The notes under the pieces: generated by a model
Told to the model about the DNA's origin: nothing
The model's database searches: none
The model's input: only the letters and a program-made list of their open reading frames with translations
Origin: an uncultured bacterium
GTDB taxonomy: Bacteria > Bacillota > Clostridia > TANB77 > CAG-508
Direction of reading: 5' to 3'
Assembly: GCA_905215615.1 (NCBI GenBank)
Contig: CAJMQM010000003.1
Span: 1-36,943, forward strand
DNA: 36,943 bases
Made by a program: the position numbers and the translations under genes
Shown here: positions 1 through 7,733 of the stretch, piece after piece
How the letters are laid out: every line of letters begins with the position of its first letter
Position numbering within the stretch: the stretch's first letter is position 1

Positions 1-2
1 AT

Positions 3-194
3 ATGGCACAACCAAAAAGAAGATGGTCAAAAGCAAGAACACATTTAAAAAGATCAACATGGAAATTAGAAAATCAAAATTTAGTAGATTGTCCACATTG
101 CCATGAGAAAATTAGACAACATAGAGTATGTCCAAACTGTGGATACTATGACGGAAAAGAAGTTGTTTCTACAGAAACAGCAGAAAATAAATAA
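3..194 (+). CDS. rpmF: 50S ribosomal protein bL32
   Basis: Ribosomal protein of the large subunit, 63 aa, the normal length. The basic N-terminus (MAQPKRRWSKARTHLKRS) and the zinc-ribbon cysteines CPHC and CPNC at about residues 30-33 and 43-46 identify the Cys-containing (C+) form of bL32, which binds zinc. The ATG is only two bases into the window, so the ribosome binding site and any upstream yceD-like partner are not visible. A strong terminator follows directly. Identification is secure. Confidence 0.97.
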   Translation: MAQPKRRWSKARTHLKRSTWKLENQNLVDCPHCHEKIRQHRVCPNCGYYDGKEVVSTETAENK

Positions 195-218
195 AAATTA
201 GGGGTATCCCTAATTTTT
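193..218 (+). terminator. Rho-independent terminator after rpmF
   Basis: An 11-bp stem (AAAAATTAGGG pairing with CCCTAATTTTT), a 4-nt loop and a following T run, starting inside the rpmF stop codon. Confidence 0.9.
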
Positions 219-236
219 TATTTTTCTAATATAAAT

Positions 237-279
237 AAAAATAGTAAATTAGAATATGTTTTCCAATTTACTATTTTTT
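237..279 (-). terminator. Terminator of the prepilin-like gene (probably bidirectional)
   Basis: Perfect inverted repeat of about 14 bp (AAAAATAGTAAATT / AATTTACTATTTTT) around a 14-nt loop. Read on the minus strand it lies just past the end of the prepilin-like gene and is followed by T-rich sequence. It also has T on the plus side, so it may work both ways. Confidence 0.75.
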
Positions 280-284
280 TATAT

Positions 285-679
285 TTATTCTTGTTCTGTT
301 GTACCATAATTTATTATATATGATCCTTCTATAGTATAATCATCTAAATCTGATGGTGTTAGGTAATACCAACCATCTTCATAGGATGTATCTGTTTCTG
401 AATCATATATACTTGTTCTAGTATCAGTTGTATTAAACTCTACTCTTTTCTTAATGCTGTACCAGTTCTTTCTCCTGTTATTTTTCCACTAAGTGCTAGT
501 ATTCTTATATATTCTTCTTCGCCTGAGGCTTCTGCCTGTTTTTTGGTATCTAGGGTTTTATCTACTACACCATTGTTACTTAATACTATTCCTATTGTTA
601 TTCCTGCTAATATTAATAGTACAACTATTGTTACAACTAATGATAATAATGTTACTCCTTTGGAGCTATTTTCCACCAT
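285..679 (-). pseudogene. Type IV prepilin-like protein, frameshifted
   Basis: The intact first frame gives 79 aa (440-679). It begins with a short basic leader, then KGVTLLSLVVTIVVLLILAGITI, which is the prepilin N-terminal cleavage/methylation motif followed by one hydrophobic helix, in the form common in Clostridia (usually KGITLxxLVVTI). It has a strong ribosome binding site (AGGAGG). The frame stops at 440, but a -1 shift at the AAAA run near 443-447 opens a continuation of 53 residues ending at 285. This continuation is rich in D, Y, T and S (GWYYLTPSDLDDYTIEGSY) and runs up to a terminator, so the ancestral product was about 131 aa. No classic slippery heptamer is present. It is either a recent one-base loss or a sequencing error. 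The product would be an inner-membrane-anchored or secreted pseudopilin; its partner genes are not in the window. Confidence 0.7.
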
Positions 680-746
680 TTTTATTTCCTCCTCTTTCGA
701 TTTTATATTATTTTAAATTATTTGTAAATATAATTTTTATTATATT

Positions 747-775
747 TTGACCTTTTAAGTCTTTTATGATAAAAT
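747..775 (+). promoter_or_regulatory. Promoter for dCMP deaminase
   Basis: TTGACC (747-752), 17-nt spacer, TAAAAT (770-775), followed by a GAGGGAAT ribosome binding site and the ATG at 804. Confidence 0.6.
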
Positions 776-803
776 AAACAAAATTGTAAAAAGAGGGAAT
801 AAA

Positions 804-1301
804 ATGGCGGAAAGAATAGATAAGATAAATTACTATTTAAATGTTGCAAAAGCTGTAGCAGATAGAAGTACATGCTTAAGAAAAAAAGTAGGTTGTATTA
901 TAGTTAATAATGACGAAATCATTTCTACAGGTTATAATGGAGCACCAAGAGGCAGAAAAAACTGCATAGACTTAGGATTTTGTACAAAGAAAAAAATGTT
1001 TCCAGATGTTAGGCATGCTGGCTATGATGCTTGCAGAAGTGTTCATGCAGAGCAAAATGCTATTATAAGTGCAAGCAGAAAAAACATGATAGGTGGAACT
1101 TTATATTTAGTAGTATATAGAGTTGATACAGGAGAGTTTGAGCCAGGAGCAAACTCTTGCCAAATGTGTAAAAAGCTTATTATAAATGCGGGAATTTCAA
1201 AAGTAATAGTAAGAGGACAAACTGGCACTGAATATGAAGTAATAGATGTAGAAGACTGGGTAAAACAGGATGATTTATTAAATGGAAAAATAACTTACTA
1301 A
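804..1301 (+). CDS. comEB: dCMP/cytidine deaminase (ComEB type)
   Basis: Zinc-dependent deaminase of 165 aa that converts dCMP to dUMP and so feeds dTTP synthesis. The zinc site is visible: HAE at residues 81-83 (catalytic Glu) and a Cys pair, SCQMC, at 119-122, in place of the more usual PCxxC. The N-terminal GCIIV...STGYNGAP block is typical of ComEB-type deaminases. It has its own promoter and a clear ribosome binding site and lies alone between a divergent prepilin-like gene and der. ComEB is historically listed with late competence genes, but the enzyme activity is the safe call. Very likely a functional housekeeping gene. Confidence 0.93.
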   Translation: MAERIDKINYYLNVAKAVADRSTCLRKKVGCIIVNNDEIISTGYNGAPRGRKNCIDLGFCTKKKMFPDVRHAGYDACRSVHAEQNAIISASRKNMIGGTLYLVVYRVDTGEFEPGANSCQMCKKLIINAGISKVIVRGQTGTEYEVIDVEDWVKQDDLLNGKITY

Positions 1302-1337
1302 TATTAGTTTCAACTAACCATATATAAAGCTTATTAC

Positions 1338-1366
1338 TTGATATTTTACGGTATTTGTAGTAAAAT
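1338..1366 (+). promoter_or_regulatory. Promoter for der
   Basis: TTGATA (1338-1343), 17-nt spacer, TAAAAT (1361-1366). It implies a leader of about 125 nt before the der ATG. I see no convincing fold in the leader. Confidence 0.55.
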
Positions 1367-1500
1367 AGTATGAGTGAACAAATGTACTTTTCTAGATGTA
1401 TAGTAAAAAGTGCAAGTAAATATATAATTAGAAGAAACTAATATATTAATAAAAAATCTAAAATAAAATTAGCAAAATTAAATTTAAAAGGAGAAGCAAA

Positions 1501-2829
1501 ATGTCAAAACCAGCAGTAGCAATTATTGGCAGACCAAATGTTGGAAAGTCAACTTTTTTTAACTATATAGTTGGTAAAAGAATATCAATAGTAGAAGACA
1601 CTCCAGGAGTTACAAGGGACAGAATTACTGCAGACACAAATTGGAGAGGTAGAGATTTTACTTTAATAGATACAGGTGGAATAGAACCAGAGTCAGATGA
1701 TGTTATATTATCTCAAATGAGAAGACAAGCAGATATTGCAATTAGTTTGGCAGATGTTATTATATTTATAACAGATATAAAACAAGGAGTTACAGCAACA
1801 GACGAAGATATTGCATTAATGCTTAGAAAATCTAAAAAACCTGTAATTTTAGTGTGCAATAAATCAGATTCATATGGTAAAGCACCAGCAGAACTTTACG
1901 AATTTTATAATTTAGGTTTAGGAGACCCATACCCAGTATCTGCGGCTAATGCAAAAGGCATTGGAGATGTTTTAGATGCAATATACGAAAAGCTTCCACC
2001 AGAGGAAGAACAAGATGAGGATGATTTAACAATAAAAGTAGCAATTATTGGTAAGCCAAATGTTGGAAAGTCTTCGCTAGTAAATAAAATTTTAGGAGAA
2101 AATAGAGTAATAGTAAGCAATATTGCAGGAACCACAAGAGACGCAATAGATTCTGAGTTTGAAAATGAATATGGAAAATATGTATTTATAGATACAGCAG
2201 GAATAAGAAGAAAAAGTAAAGTAGAAGATAACTTAGAAAAATATAGTATAATGAGAACACTTCTTGCAGTAGAAAGAGCAGATGTATGCTTATTAATGAT
2301 AGATGCAAACGAAGGTGTAACTGCCCAAGATGCCACAATAGCTGGTGAGGCCCATGAAGCAGGAAAAGGAATAATTATTGTAGTAAATAAATGGGACGAA
2401 TACGAAAAAGAAAATGGAACTTTAGAAAAATACAAAAAAGATGTTTATAATAAATTGTCTTATTTATCATATGCACCAATAATATTTATCTCAGCTAAAA
2501 CTGGTCAAAGAGTAGACAAATTGTTTAACATGATTAACAACGTAGCAAACCAAAATGCGTTAAGAGTTTCTACATCTGTATTAAATCAAGTATTAAATGA
2601 AGCAATAGCAATAGTACAACCACCAACAGATAAAGGAAAAAGGCTAAGAATTTATTATATGACACAAGCTACAACAAAACCACCTACATTTGTTGTATTT
2701 GTAAATGATAAAAAACTTTTCCATTTTTCTTATGAAAGATATTTAATAAACCAATTAAGAAAAGAGTTTAGCTTAGAGGGTACTCCTATTAGGATGATAG
2801 TAAGAGAAAGAGGAGAAAAGGAAGAATAA
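1501..2829 (+). CDS. der: Ribosome-assembly GTPase Der (EngA)
   Basis: Essential GTPase with two tandem G domains, needed for maturation of the 50S subunit. The P-loops GRPNVGKST (residues 10-18) and GKPNVGKSS (about 184-192) are both intact, with DTGGIE and DTAGIRRKSK switch motifs, NKSD and NKWDE G4 motifs, and the KH-like C-terminal domain (from about residue 350). At 442 aa it has the standard family length. An AAGGAGAAG ribosome binding site precedes the ATG. Followed by a strong terminator, then plsY and gpsA, a gene order widespread in Clostridia. Confidence 0.98.
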   Translation: MSKPAVAIIGRPNVGKSTFFNYIVGKRISIVEDTPGVTRDRITADTNWRGRDFTLIDTGGIEPESDDVILSQMRRQADIAISLADVIIFITDIKQGVTATDEDIALMLRKSKKPVILVCNKSDSYGKAPAELYEFYNLGLGDPYPVSAANAKGIGDVLDAIYEKLPPEEEQDEDDLTIKVAIIGKPNVGKSSLVNKILGENRVIVSNIAGTTRDAIDSEFENEYGKYVFIDTAGIRRKSKVEDNLEKYSIMRTLLAVERADVCLLMIDANEGVTAQDATIAGEAHEAGKGIIIVVNKWDEYEKENGTLEKYKKDVYNKLSYLSYAPIIFISAKTGQRVDKLFNMINNVANQNALRVSTSVLNQVLNEAIAIVQPPTDKGKRLRIYYMTQATTKPPTFVVFVNDKKLFHFSYERYLINQLRKEFSLEGTPIRMIVRERGEKEE

Positions 2830-2853
2830 GAAATTCTTAATATATTTTAAATT

Positions 2854-2882
2854 AAAAATAGCAGTATAGTATTGCTATTTTT
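2854..2882 (+). terminator. Terminator after der
   Basis: Stem AAAAATAGCA / TGCTATTTTT with a short inner extension, followed by a T run. It separates der from plsY. Confidence 0.88.
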
Positions 2883-2985
2883 TTGTTAGTGTTATAAAAT
2901 ATTTAGAGATGTAAAAATAACTTCTTATGTTTAAATTTGTGATAAGAGGTTATATTAAATAATAAAATAGAAAGGAAGTAAAATT

Positions 2986-3630
2986 ATGGCAGCATATATT
3001 ATTATAGCAATTATTGCATATTTAGTAGGAAGTGTTAATTTTTCAGTTATTATTAGCAAAAGGATGGCAGGGTTTGACGTAAGAGAAAAGGGAAGCGGAA
3101 ATGCAGGAACTACAAACATGCTAAGAAGTGTTGGGGTTAAAGCAGCAGTTATAACTCTTTTATGTGACATTTTAAAAGGTGTAGTAGTTATTCTAATAGC
3201 AATACTAATAGGAAACATTGTAGATGGTTTAGATGATGCTTTACTTGTTCAATTAGCAGGTATATTTGTAATTGTTGGACATACTTTCCCAATTTTCTTT
3301 GGATTTAAAGGTGGAAAAGGAATTGCAACATCTTTAGGAGTATTATTAATGGTTAACTGGCAAATTGGATTAATTTGTTTAGTATTTGCATTAGTTTTAA
3401 TGGCTATTACAAGGATGGTTTCTGTTGGTTCTATTGCAGCAGCAGTATTATTCCCAGTTTTAGTTATATTTATAAACCAAAACTATATTGTTCCAGTAAA
3501 CAATTGGAGCTACTTAATATTTAGTATAATAATAGCTGTTTTAGTTATATTTAATCATAGAGAAAACTTAAAAAGAATATTTACAGGACAAGAAAATAAA
3601 ATAAGTTTTAAGAAAAGCAATTTAAAATAA
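2986..3630 (+). CDS. plsY: Acyl-phosphate:glycerol-3-phosphate acyltransferase PlsY
   Basis: Integral membrane enzyme that transfers the acyl chain from acyl phosphate to glycerol 3-phosphate, the first step of phospholipid synthesis. The three conserved PlsY motifs are present: SGNAGTTNMLR (residues 38-48), KGGKGIATSLG (about 108-118) and a GSI-containing loop (about 147). Several hydrophobic segments match the multi-pass topology, and 214 aa is normal. A GGAAG ribosome binding site precedes the ATG; TTGTGA-17-TAATAA (2937-2965) is a weak promoter candidate. Its product feeds the same pathway as GpsA just downstream, which makes the glycerol 3-phosphate substrate. Confidence 0.96.
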   Translation: MAAYIIIAIIAYLVGSVNFSVIISKRMAGFDVREKGSGNAGTTNMLRSVGVKAAVITLLCDILKGVVVILIAILIGNIVDGLDDALLVQLAGIFVIVGHTFPIFFGFKGGKGIATSLGVLLMVNWQIGLICLVFALVLMAITRMVSVGSIAAAVLFPVLVIFINQNYIVPVNNWSYLIFSIIIAVLVIFNHRENLKRIFTGQENKISFKKSNLK

Positions 3631-3693
3631 AAAAGTTTTTTAAGTTTGTATAATATTATATAAAAGATAACTTATAAAATTCTACAAAAAAAT

Positions 3694-3732
3694 GCAACCT
3701 ATTAAATTATATAAAACATTAAACTAGGTTGC
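3694..3732 (+). terminator. Probable terminator between plsY and gpsA
   Basis: GCAACCTA / TAGGTTGC stem flanked by a seven-A tract upstream and TTTTGTTTT downstream, with a 23-nt loop. The large loop makes it less certain than the other terminators here; it could also be an attenuator for gpsA. Confidence 0.55.
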
Positions 3733-3784
3733 TTTTGTTTTATTAAAGCAGTTATTAAAAAATATTTTAAAGGAGAAAAACAAA

Positions 3785-4768
3785 GTGAAAAAAATAGCTA
3801 TAATAGGAAGCGGAAGCTGGGGTTGTGCTTTAGCAATACATGCAGCTAAATTAGAAAATGAAATAAAATTATGGTCTTTTGCAGAAGAAGAGGCTAATTT
3901 AATTAATAATGAAAGAAAGTGCAAATTTTTACCAGAGGCACAAATGCCAAGCAATATTTATTGTAGTACAAATATAGAAGAGGTAGTTAAAGGCTCTGAT
4001 ATTATACTACATGTTACTCCATCAAAATTTGTAAGAGAAACAATTAAAAAGTACAAAATGTATGTAGAAAATCAAATAATAGCAGTTTGTTCAAAAGGTT
4101 TTGAAGCAGATACATTATATACTTTAAGTGAAATAATAGAAGAAGAAATGCCAAATGCTAAATATGGAATTTTCTGCGGACCAAGTCATGCAGAAGAAGT
4201 ATCTATTCAAATTCCAACAGCCATTGTAATTGCATCAAAAAATGAAGAGGTTTTACATACAATACAAGATACGTTTATGGATGAGCATTTAAGAATTTAT
4301 ACAAGCAATGATGTAAAAGGTGTAGAATTAGGTGCAGCATTAAAAAACATAATTGCATTTTGTGCGGGAATTGCTGTAGAGCAAAAATTAGGAGATAATA
4401 CTTTAGCAGCGCTTATTACAAGAGGATTAAAAGAAATAGCAAACTTAGGTGTAGCAATGGGAGCAAATAAAGAAACTTTTTATGGGCTAACAGGCTTAGG
4501 AGACCTAATTGTAACTTGCTTAAGCGAACATAGTAGAAATAGAAGAGCTGGTAGATGTATAGGAAGAGGCTTAACACTTGAAGAAACTAAAAAAGAAATT
4601 GGTATGACAATTGAAAGTATAGATAATATAGATGTTGCACATGCTTTAGCAATAAAATATAATATAGAAATGCCTATTGTAAATGCTGTTTATGATGTAT
4701 TATATAATGGTTTAAAACCAAATGAAGCTGTTTTAAAACTAATGACACGTGAGAAAAAGAGCGAATAA
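3785..4768 (+). CDS. gpsA: NAD(P)-dependent glycerol-3-phosphate dehydrogenase
   Basis: Reduces dihydroxyacetone phosphate to glycerol 3-phosphate for phospholipid synthesis. The N-terminal Rossmann motif GSGSWG (residues 8-13), the SKGF stretch, the GPSHAEE motif, and the catalytic Lys of GAALKNIIA (K187) are all present; 327 aa is the usual length. The start is GTG at 3785, supported by AAAGGAG about nine bases upstream. Downstream lies a 14-bp terminator. Together with plsY it forms the lipid-precursor pair of this region. Confidence 0.97.
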   Translation: MKKIAIIGSGSWGCALAIHAAKLENEIKLWSFAEEEANLINNERKCKFLPEAQMPSNIYCSTNIEEVVKGSDIILHVTPSKFVRETIKKYKMYVENQIIAVCSKGFEADTLYTLSEIIEEEMPNAKYGIFCGPSHAEEVSIQIPTAIVIASKNEEVLHTIQDTFMDEHLRIYTSNDVKGVELGAALKNIIAFCAGIAVEQKLGDNTLAALITRGLKEIANLGVAMGANKETFYGLTGLGDLIVTCLSEHSRNRRAGRCIGRGLTLEETKKEIGMTIESIDNIDVAHALAIKYNIEMPIVNAVYDVLYNGLKPNEAVLKLMTREKKSE

Positions 4769-4813
4769 ATATTAAATAAAATTATAAGGTACGCAATTTC
4801 CTAATTATAAATG

Positions 4814-4851
4814 AAATGAGTCCAAATTGTTATAAAAATTTGGACTCATTT
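4814..4851 (+). terminator. Terminator after gpsA
   Basis: A 14-bp perfect stem (AAATGAGTCCAAAT / ATTTGGACTCATTT) with a T run. It is T/A balanced and may also stop transcripts coming from the minus-strand gene at 4979-5263. Confidence 0.9.
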
Positions 4852-4978
4852 TTTATATACAAATATGAGTTAATTAATTTATTAAAATAAATTTGACATT
4901 TACACAAATTATTATATATTTTTGCTAATTTTACTACACTACAATAAAACTTTATAGTATCAAGGTCTATGTTTATCT

Positions 4979-5263
4979 TTACCAGGGAAATCTCTCATAT
5001 AAATAACGTATTATTTCATCTGCATTATAATCTGTAACATTTACAAATAGTCCTTTATCAATACTAATCCACATATTTATATCAAATTTATCGTTATTCT
5101 CTATAAGAGCACCAATAATATCTGCAAGCTCCACTGGGTTAGGGTAACTTTTTTCCCACTCTAATACTTTTTTATTTATATTTTGCTCTTCATTATAAAA
5201 CTTGTTTAAAAATTTTGAAATTTCTCCAATTTTAGAACTATATAATCTAACTGTACTTTCCAT
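4979..5263 (-). CDS. Small acidic protein of unknown function
   Basis: A 94-aa soluble protein with no signal peptide, membrane helix or cysteine. It is acidic, with an N-terminal helical half (SSKIGEISKFLNKFYNEE) and a C-terminal half with short hydrophobic strands (FDINMWISIDKGLFVNVTDYNADEIIRYLYERF). I do not recognise a domain. The start ATG has only a modest AGAAAGG ribosome binding site about 13 bases upstream. It stands alone on the minus strand between gpsA and a divergent membrane protein. Real-gene status rests on protein-like composition and convergence on the gpsA terminator. Confidence 0.6.
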   Translation of the reverse strand: MESTVRLYSSKIGEISKFLNKFYNEEQNINKKVLEWEKSYPNPVELADIIGALIENNDKFDINMWISIDKGLFVNVTDYNADEIIRYLYERFPW

Positions 5264-5424
5264 AATAAAATATTGCCTTTCTAAAACTTTATATAAATTT
5301 ATTATAAATCATATTATTATAACTATACTTAGAATAAAATGTAATTTTTAGGTAAGAATAATATAAAATTTATAAGCAAATTAAAAATATATTTATTTTG
5401 CTTAAATAAAGGAGAAACTTTACA

Positions 5425-6330
5425 ATGAAAAAAATTTTAAAATATGTTTTATATATTGTTTTAGTAGTTTTAATAATTTTTATTTTTATAAGATATTTTA
5501 ATCAAAATAACAAAGATAACCAAGAAACACTAAAATCAAAAGTTAAAGAAGAAATAGCATATTTAGATAATACTATTGTTTCTATATTAAATGTAATGAA
5601 TAATATTTCATATGATAATTACAAAGTATCTAGTAAAAGTGTACAGTCAAGCCAACAAAGTGGTAATAATCAAAACCAAAATATAACTAGTGAAGACACG
5701 CAAAGCTCAAGTGAGCAAGGAGGAGAGTCTCAAAGCAATAGCCAAGATTCGGGTAATGCTTCGCAAACAGAAAGCATAATGACTATGGAGAAAAATGGAG
5801 TACTAACAAGTAATAGAGATACAGACTGGAACTTAGTTAAAAGTACATTGGAGGCATTGTACTCTTCTTGGAATACAATTGCACTAGATATGAACGGATT
5901 AAATATAAATAGTGAAGATATACTTTCTTTTAATACTTTACTTAATGATGCAACTAAAAGTGCCAAAGGCGAAAACAAGAAAGACACTATGAGTAATTTG
6001 CTAAAGATATATGCGTTACTTCCAAAATATAGTGCAAATTCAGCAGATGATATTTTTACAAATTTATTAGACACGAAAGTACAAGTTTTAAATGCATATG
6101 TTTTAACAGAGGACCAAAACTGGGACGAAATAAGCAAAAGCCTTGAAAATGCATTAACTGAATATGGCAATATAATTAATAATGTTGAGATAAATAGCAA
6201 AAATCCAGCAGGAGTTAGCCAAACGTATATATTATTAAAAGAATTACAAAGAAGTGTCTCTTCAAAAGATGTAGATGTATTTTATATAAATTATAAAAAT
6301 TTTATGCAAGAAATAGAAGGATTGGAATAG
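5425..6330 (+). CDS. Membrane-anchored extracytoplasmic protein of unknown function
   Basis: 301 aa. Residues 7-24 form one hydrophobic helix (YVLYIVLVVLIIFIFIRY) after a short basic start, so the rest should sit outside the membrane as a type II or uncleaved-signal protein. Residues about 72-115 are a low-complexity S/Q/N/G/E linker, typical of a wall-spanning spacer. Residues 130-301 look all-helical (LVKSTLEALYSSWNTIALDMNGL, LLKIYALLPKYS, ISKSLENALTEYGNIINNV). No catalytic motif is seen and I cannot assign a family. Ribosome binding site AAAGGAG. No partner gene is obvious; what follows is degraded coding sequence and rnpB. Confidence 0.75.
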   Translation: MKKILKYVLYIVLVVLIIFIFIRYFNQNNKDNQETLKSKVKEEIAYLDNTIVSILNVMNNISYDNYKVSSKSVQSSQQSGNNQNQNITSEDTQSSSEQGGESQSNSQDSGNASQTESIMTMEKNGVLTSNRDTDWNLVKSTLEALYSSWNTIALDMNGLNINSEDILSFNTLLNDATKSAKGENKKDTMSNLLKIYALLPKYSANSADDIFTNLLDTKVQVLNAYVLTEDQNWDEISKSLENALTEYGNIINNVEINSKNPAGVSQTYILLKELQRSVSSKDVDVFYINYKNFMQEIEGLE

Positions 6331-6340
6331 AAAAAAGATA

Positions 6341-6502
6341 TTGAAAATGGAAAAACTAGAAAGGCAATGGAGTCTGTAAAGAAGTTAAGAAAAAAGTATA
6401 TATTTCTCACATGATATATGGAAGAAGAAATTACATGGATTTGAATTAATTTATAATTGGGAGAATTATGGAAGTATAGTTCCATTTAGAATTGCTTTTT
6501 AA
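6341..6502 (+). pseudogene. Possible decayed coding remnant before rnpB
   Basis: After the stop at 6330, one frame reads DIENGKTRKAMESVKKLRKK and then stops, while a second frame continues as SIYFSHDIWKKKLHGFELIYNWENYGSIVPFRIAF before a stop at 6502. The two pieces are protein-like in composition but need a frameshift and have no start or ribosome binding site. I cannot name the parent. The end overlaps the rnpB promoter -35 box, which fits a dead remnant. Confidence 0.25.
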
Positions 6503-6520
6503 TCTAAAATATAGTATAAT
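6492..6520 (+). promoter_or_regulatory. Promoter for rnpB
   Basis: TTGCTT (6492-6497), 17-nt spacer, perfect TATAAT (6515-6520). Predicted start about 6527, a few bases before the mature 5' end of the RNase P RNA. Confidence 0.75.
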
Positions 6521-6531
6521 AATAATGCGTG

Positions 6532-6874
6532 TAAGTAAATTGGACAGTCGCGTATAGCAACGTCGAAAGGCAGCGTACGAGGAAAGTCCGGGCTCCATAG
6601 AGCAATGATGCTGGATAACGTCCAGTGAGGGAAACCTTAAGGAAAGTGCAACAGAAAATAACCGCCTATTTATAGGGAAGGATGAAAAGGCAGGGTAAGA
6701 GCCTACCGCTGGTATGGTGACATACTGGGCTGTGTAAACCCCATCTGGAGCAACACCGAGACAAGAGGGTTAAGACTGCTCGTCGTCTTCTTAATTTGGT
6801 GGCATGAGGCATATAGTAATATATGTACTAGATAAATGACTGTCCTAGACAGAACCCGGCTTATAGATTTACTT
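6532..6874 (+). ncRNA. rnpB: RNase P RNA (bacterial class A)
   Basis: Catalytic RNA that removes tRNA 5' leaders. The ends pair to form P1 (AAGTAAAT at 6533-6540 with ATTTACTT at 6867-6874). The conserved 5' core GAGGAAAGTCCGGGCTCC lies at about 6579-6596 and the 3' core ACAGAACCCGGCTTA at about 6850-6864; GTAAGAGCCTACCG and CCCATCTGGAGCAA are also recognisable. Length of about 343 nt suits the Bacillus/Clostridium lineage; I did not fold it fully, so type A versus B is not settled by the sequence alone. It has its own promoter and terminator. Confidence 0.96.
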
Positions 6875-6882
6875 TAGCAATG

Positions 6883-6904
6883 GAGGTAGCTTTTTAGCTA
6901 TCTC
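6883..6904 (+). terminator. Terminator of rnpB
   Basis: GAGGTAGCT / AGCTATCTC stem with one G-U pair, TTTT loop and a five-T tail. Confidence 0.88.
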
Positions 6905-6910
6905 TTTTTA

Positions 6911-7285
6911 TATATTCAATATGAGTTAGGAAAAGGAATTGAATTAACAGGCCGTGGGGCAATAAAAACTGTAAATGCATTAGTAAAAAATCCTCAAATA
7001 CAAAAAATTGCTGCTGGAGCTGGGATTTTAGCTGCAAGTGTTATGATTCCTGCAGTTGGAGTGACCTTAATAAGTACGTTGGGATTAAAATATATGATGG
7101 ATAAATCATTAATGGGAAAGAATAAAGGGATGCTAGATGAAATTAATGATATATTACAAATGGGAAACATGGTAACTAGAAATGCTAGTAATAAAGTATT
7201 AAGCCCAGTATTAAACAAAATGGATAGGGGTTTAAATAAATTAGGAAAAAACTATCAAGACAAAATAGATGATATGTTTAGATAG
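6911..7285 (+). pseudogene. 5'-truncated small membrane protein gene after rnpB
   Basis: The first ATG (7043) gives 80 aa but has no ribosome binding site, whereas the same frame stays open and protein-like back to the rnpB terminator, reading LGKGIELTGRGAIKTVNALV and onward. Residues around the ATG form a hydrophobic, Gly/Ala-rich segment (IAAGAGILAASVMIPAVGVTLIS) that looks like a membrane helix; the tail is basic and helical (NMVTRNASNKVLSPVLNKMDRGLNKLGKNYQDKID). The frame is closed upstream by TAG at 6887 inside the terminator hairpin. So the gene seems to have lost its 5' end at rnpB. Family unknown. A small ORF follows 14 bases later. Confidence 0.5.
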
Positions 7286-7299
7286 TTAGGAGAAATACG

Positions 7300-7455
7300 A
7301 TGGAAGAAAATAAAATATTTGAAAAATTAAGTGAAAATTTATATAATTTGGAAAATGTAGACAATGAAATTTGTATGGTTGAATTAGCAATATATCAAAA
7401 AAACACAGAAAAATTAAAAGATATAAAGCTAAAAAATTACGAAAAAATTTACTAG
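7300..7455 (+). CDS. Small helical protein of unknown function
   Basis: 51 aa (MEENKIFEKLSENLYNLEN...), highly charged and helical, with a good TAGGAG ribosome binding site seven bases before the ATG and close spacing to the truncated gene upstream, so they were probably one transcript. After the TAG stop, the -1 frame carries on as KLRKNLLERKQYQSLMQIELLRQNQT to about 7513, and the crossover point is a six-A run (CTA AAA AAT). The full ancestral protein may thus have been about 70 aa. No family recognised. Confidence 0.45.
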   Translation: MEENKIFEKLSENLYNLENVDNEICMVELAIYQKNTEKLKDIKLKNYEKIY

Positions 7456-7603
7456 AACGCAAACAATATCAAAGTCTCATGCAAATAGAACTACTCAGAC
7501 AAAATCAAACCTAAAAAGAATCAATATTCACAAAAATTATAAGTAAGCTGAAAAGTATTTTTCATATTAAAAAATAAAATGAGAAGACATATATTATTTT
7601 TAA

Positions 7604-7720
7604 AAATGTGAAACAAAAATGCTAAAAGTAAATAAAAAAGTTTCACATTTTACTAAAAGTGTGGTATAATATAAATGTGAAACAAAATTAATAAAAATAT
7701 GCAAAAAAAGTTTCACATTT
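7604..7720 (+). promoter_or_regulatory. Four-copy inverted operator-like array before the Fic gene
   Basis: The 11-mer AAATGTGAAAC occurs at 7604-7614 and 7673-7683; its exact reverse complement GTTTCACATTT occurs at 7640-7650 and 7710-7720. Centres are 33-37 bp apart. Copy 2 contains the -35 box of the promoter, copy 3 covers the expected transcription start, and copy 4 abuts the AAAGGAGGG ribosome binding site. Looks like operators for a repressor; copies 3 and 4 could also pair in the mRNA as an 11-bp hairpin next to the ribosome binding site. Confidence 0.75.
7642..7670 (+). promoter_or_regulatory. Promoter for the Fic-domain gene
   Basis: TTCACA (7642-7647), 17-nt spacer, TATAAT (7665-7670) with an extended -10 TG (TGGTATAAT). 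The -35 lies inside the second inverted-array copy. Confidence 0.7.
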
Positions 7721-7733
7721 AAAGGAGGGTAAT

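Noticed and set aside
1905..2435. 176-aa minus-strand open frame inside der
   Set aside because: It is the antisense of a highly conserved GTPase gene and its translation is Ser/Phe/Ile-rich without domain logic; it is a shadow of der.
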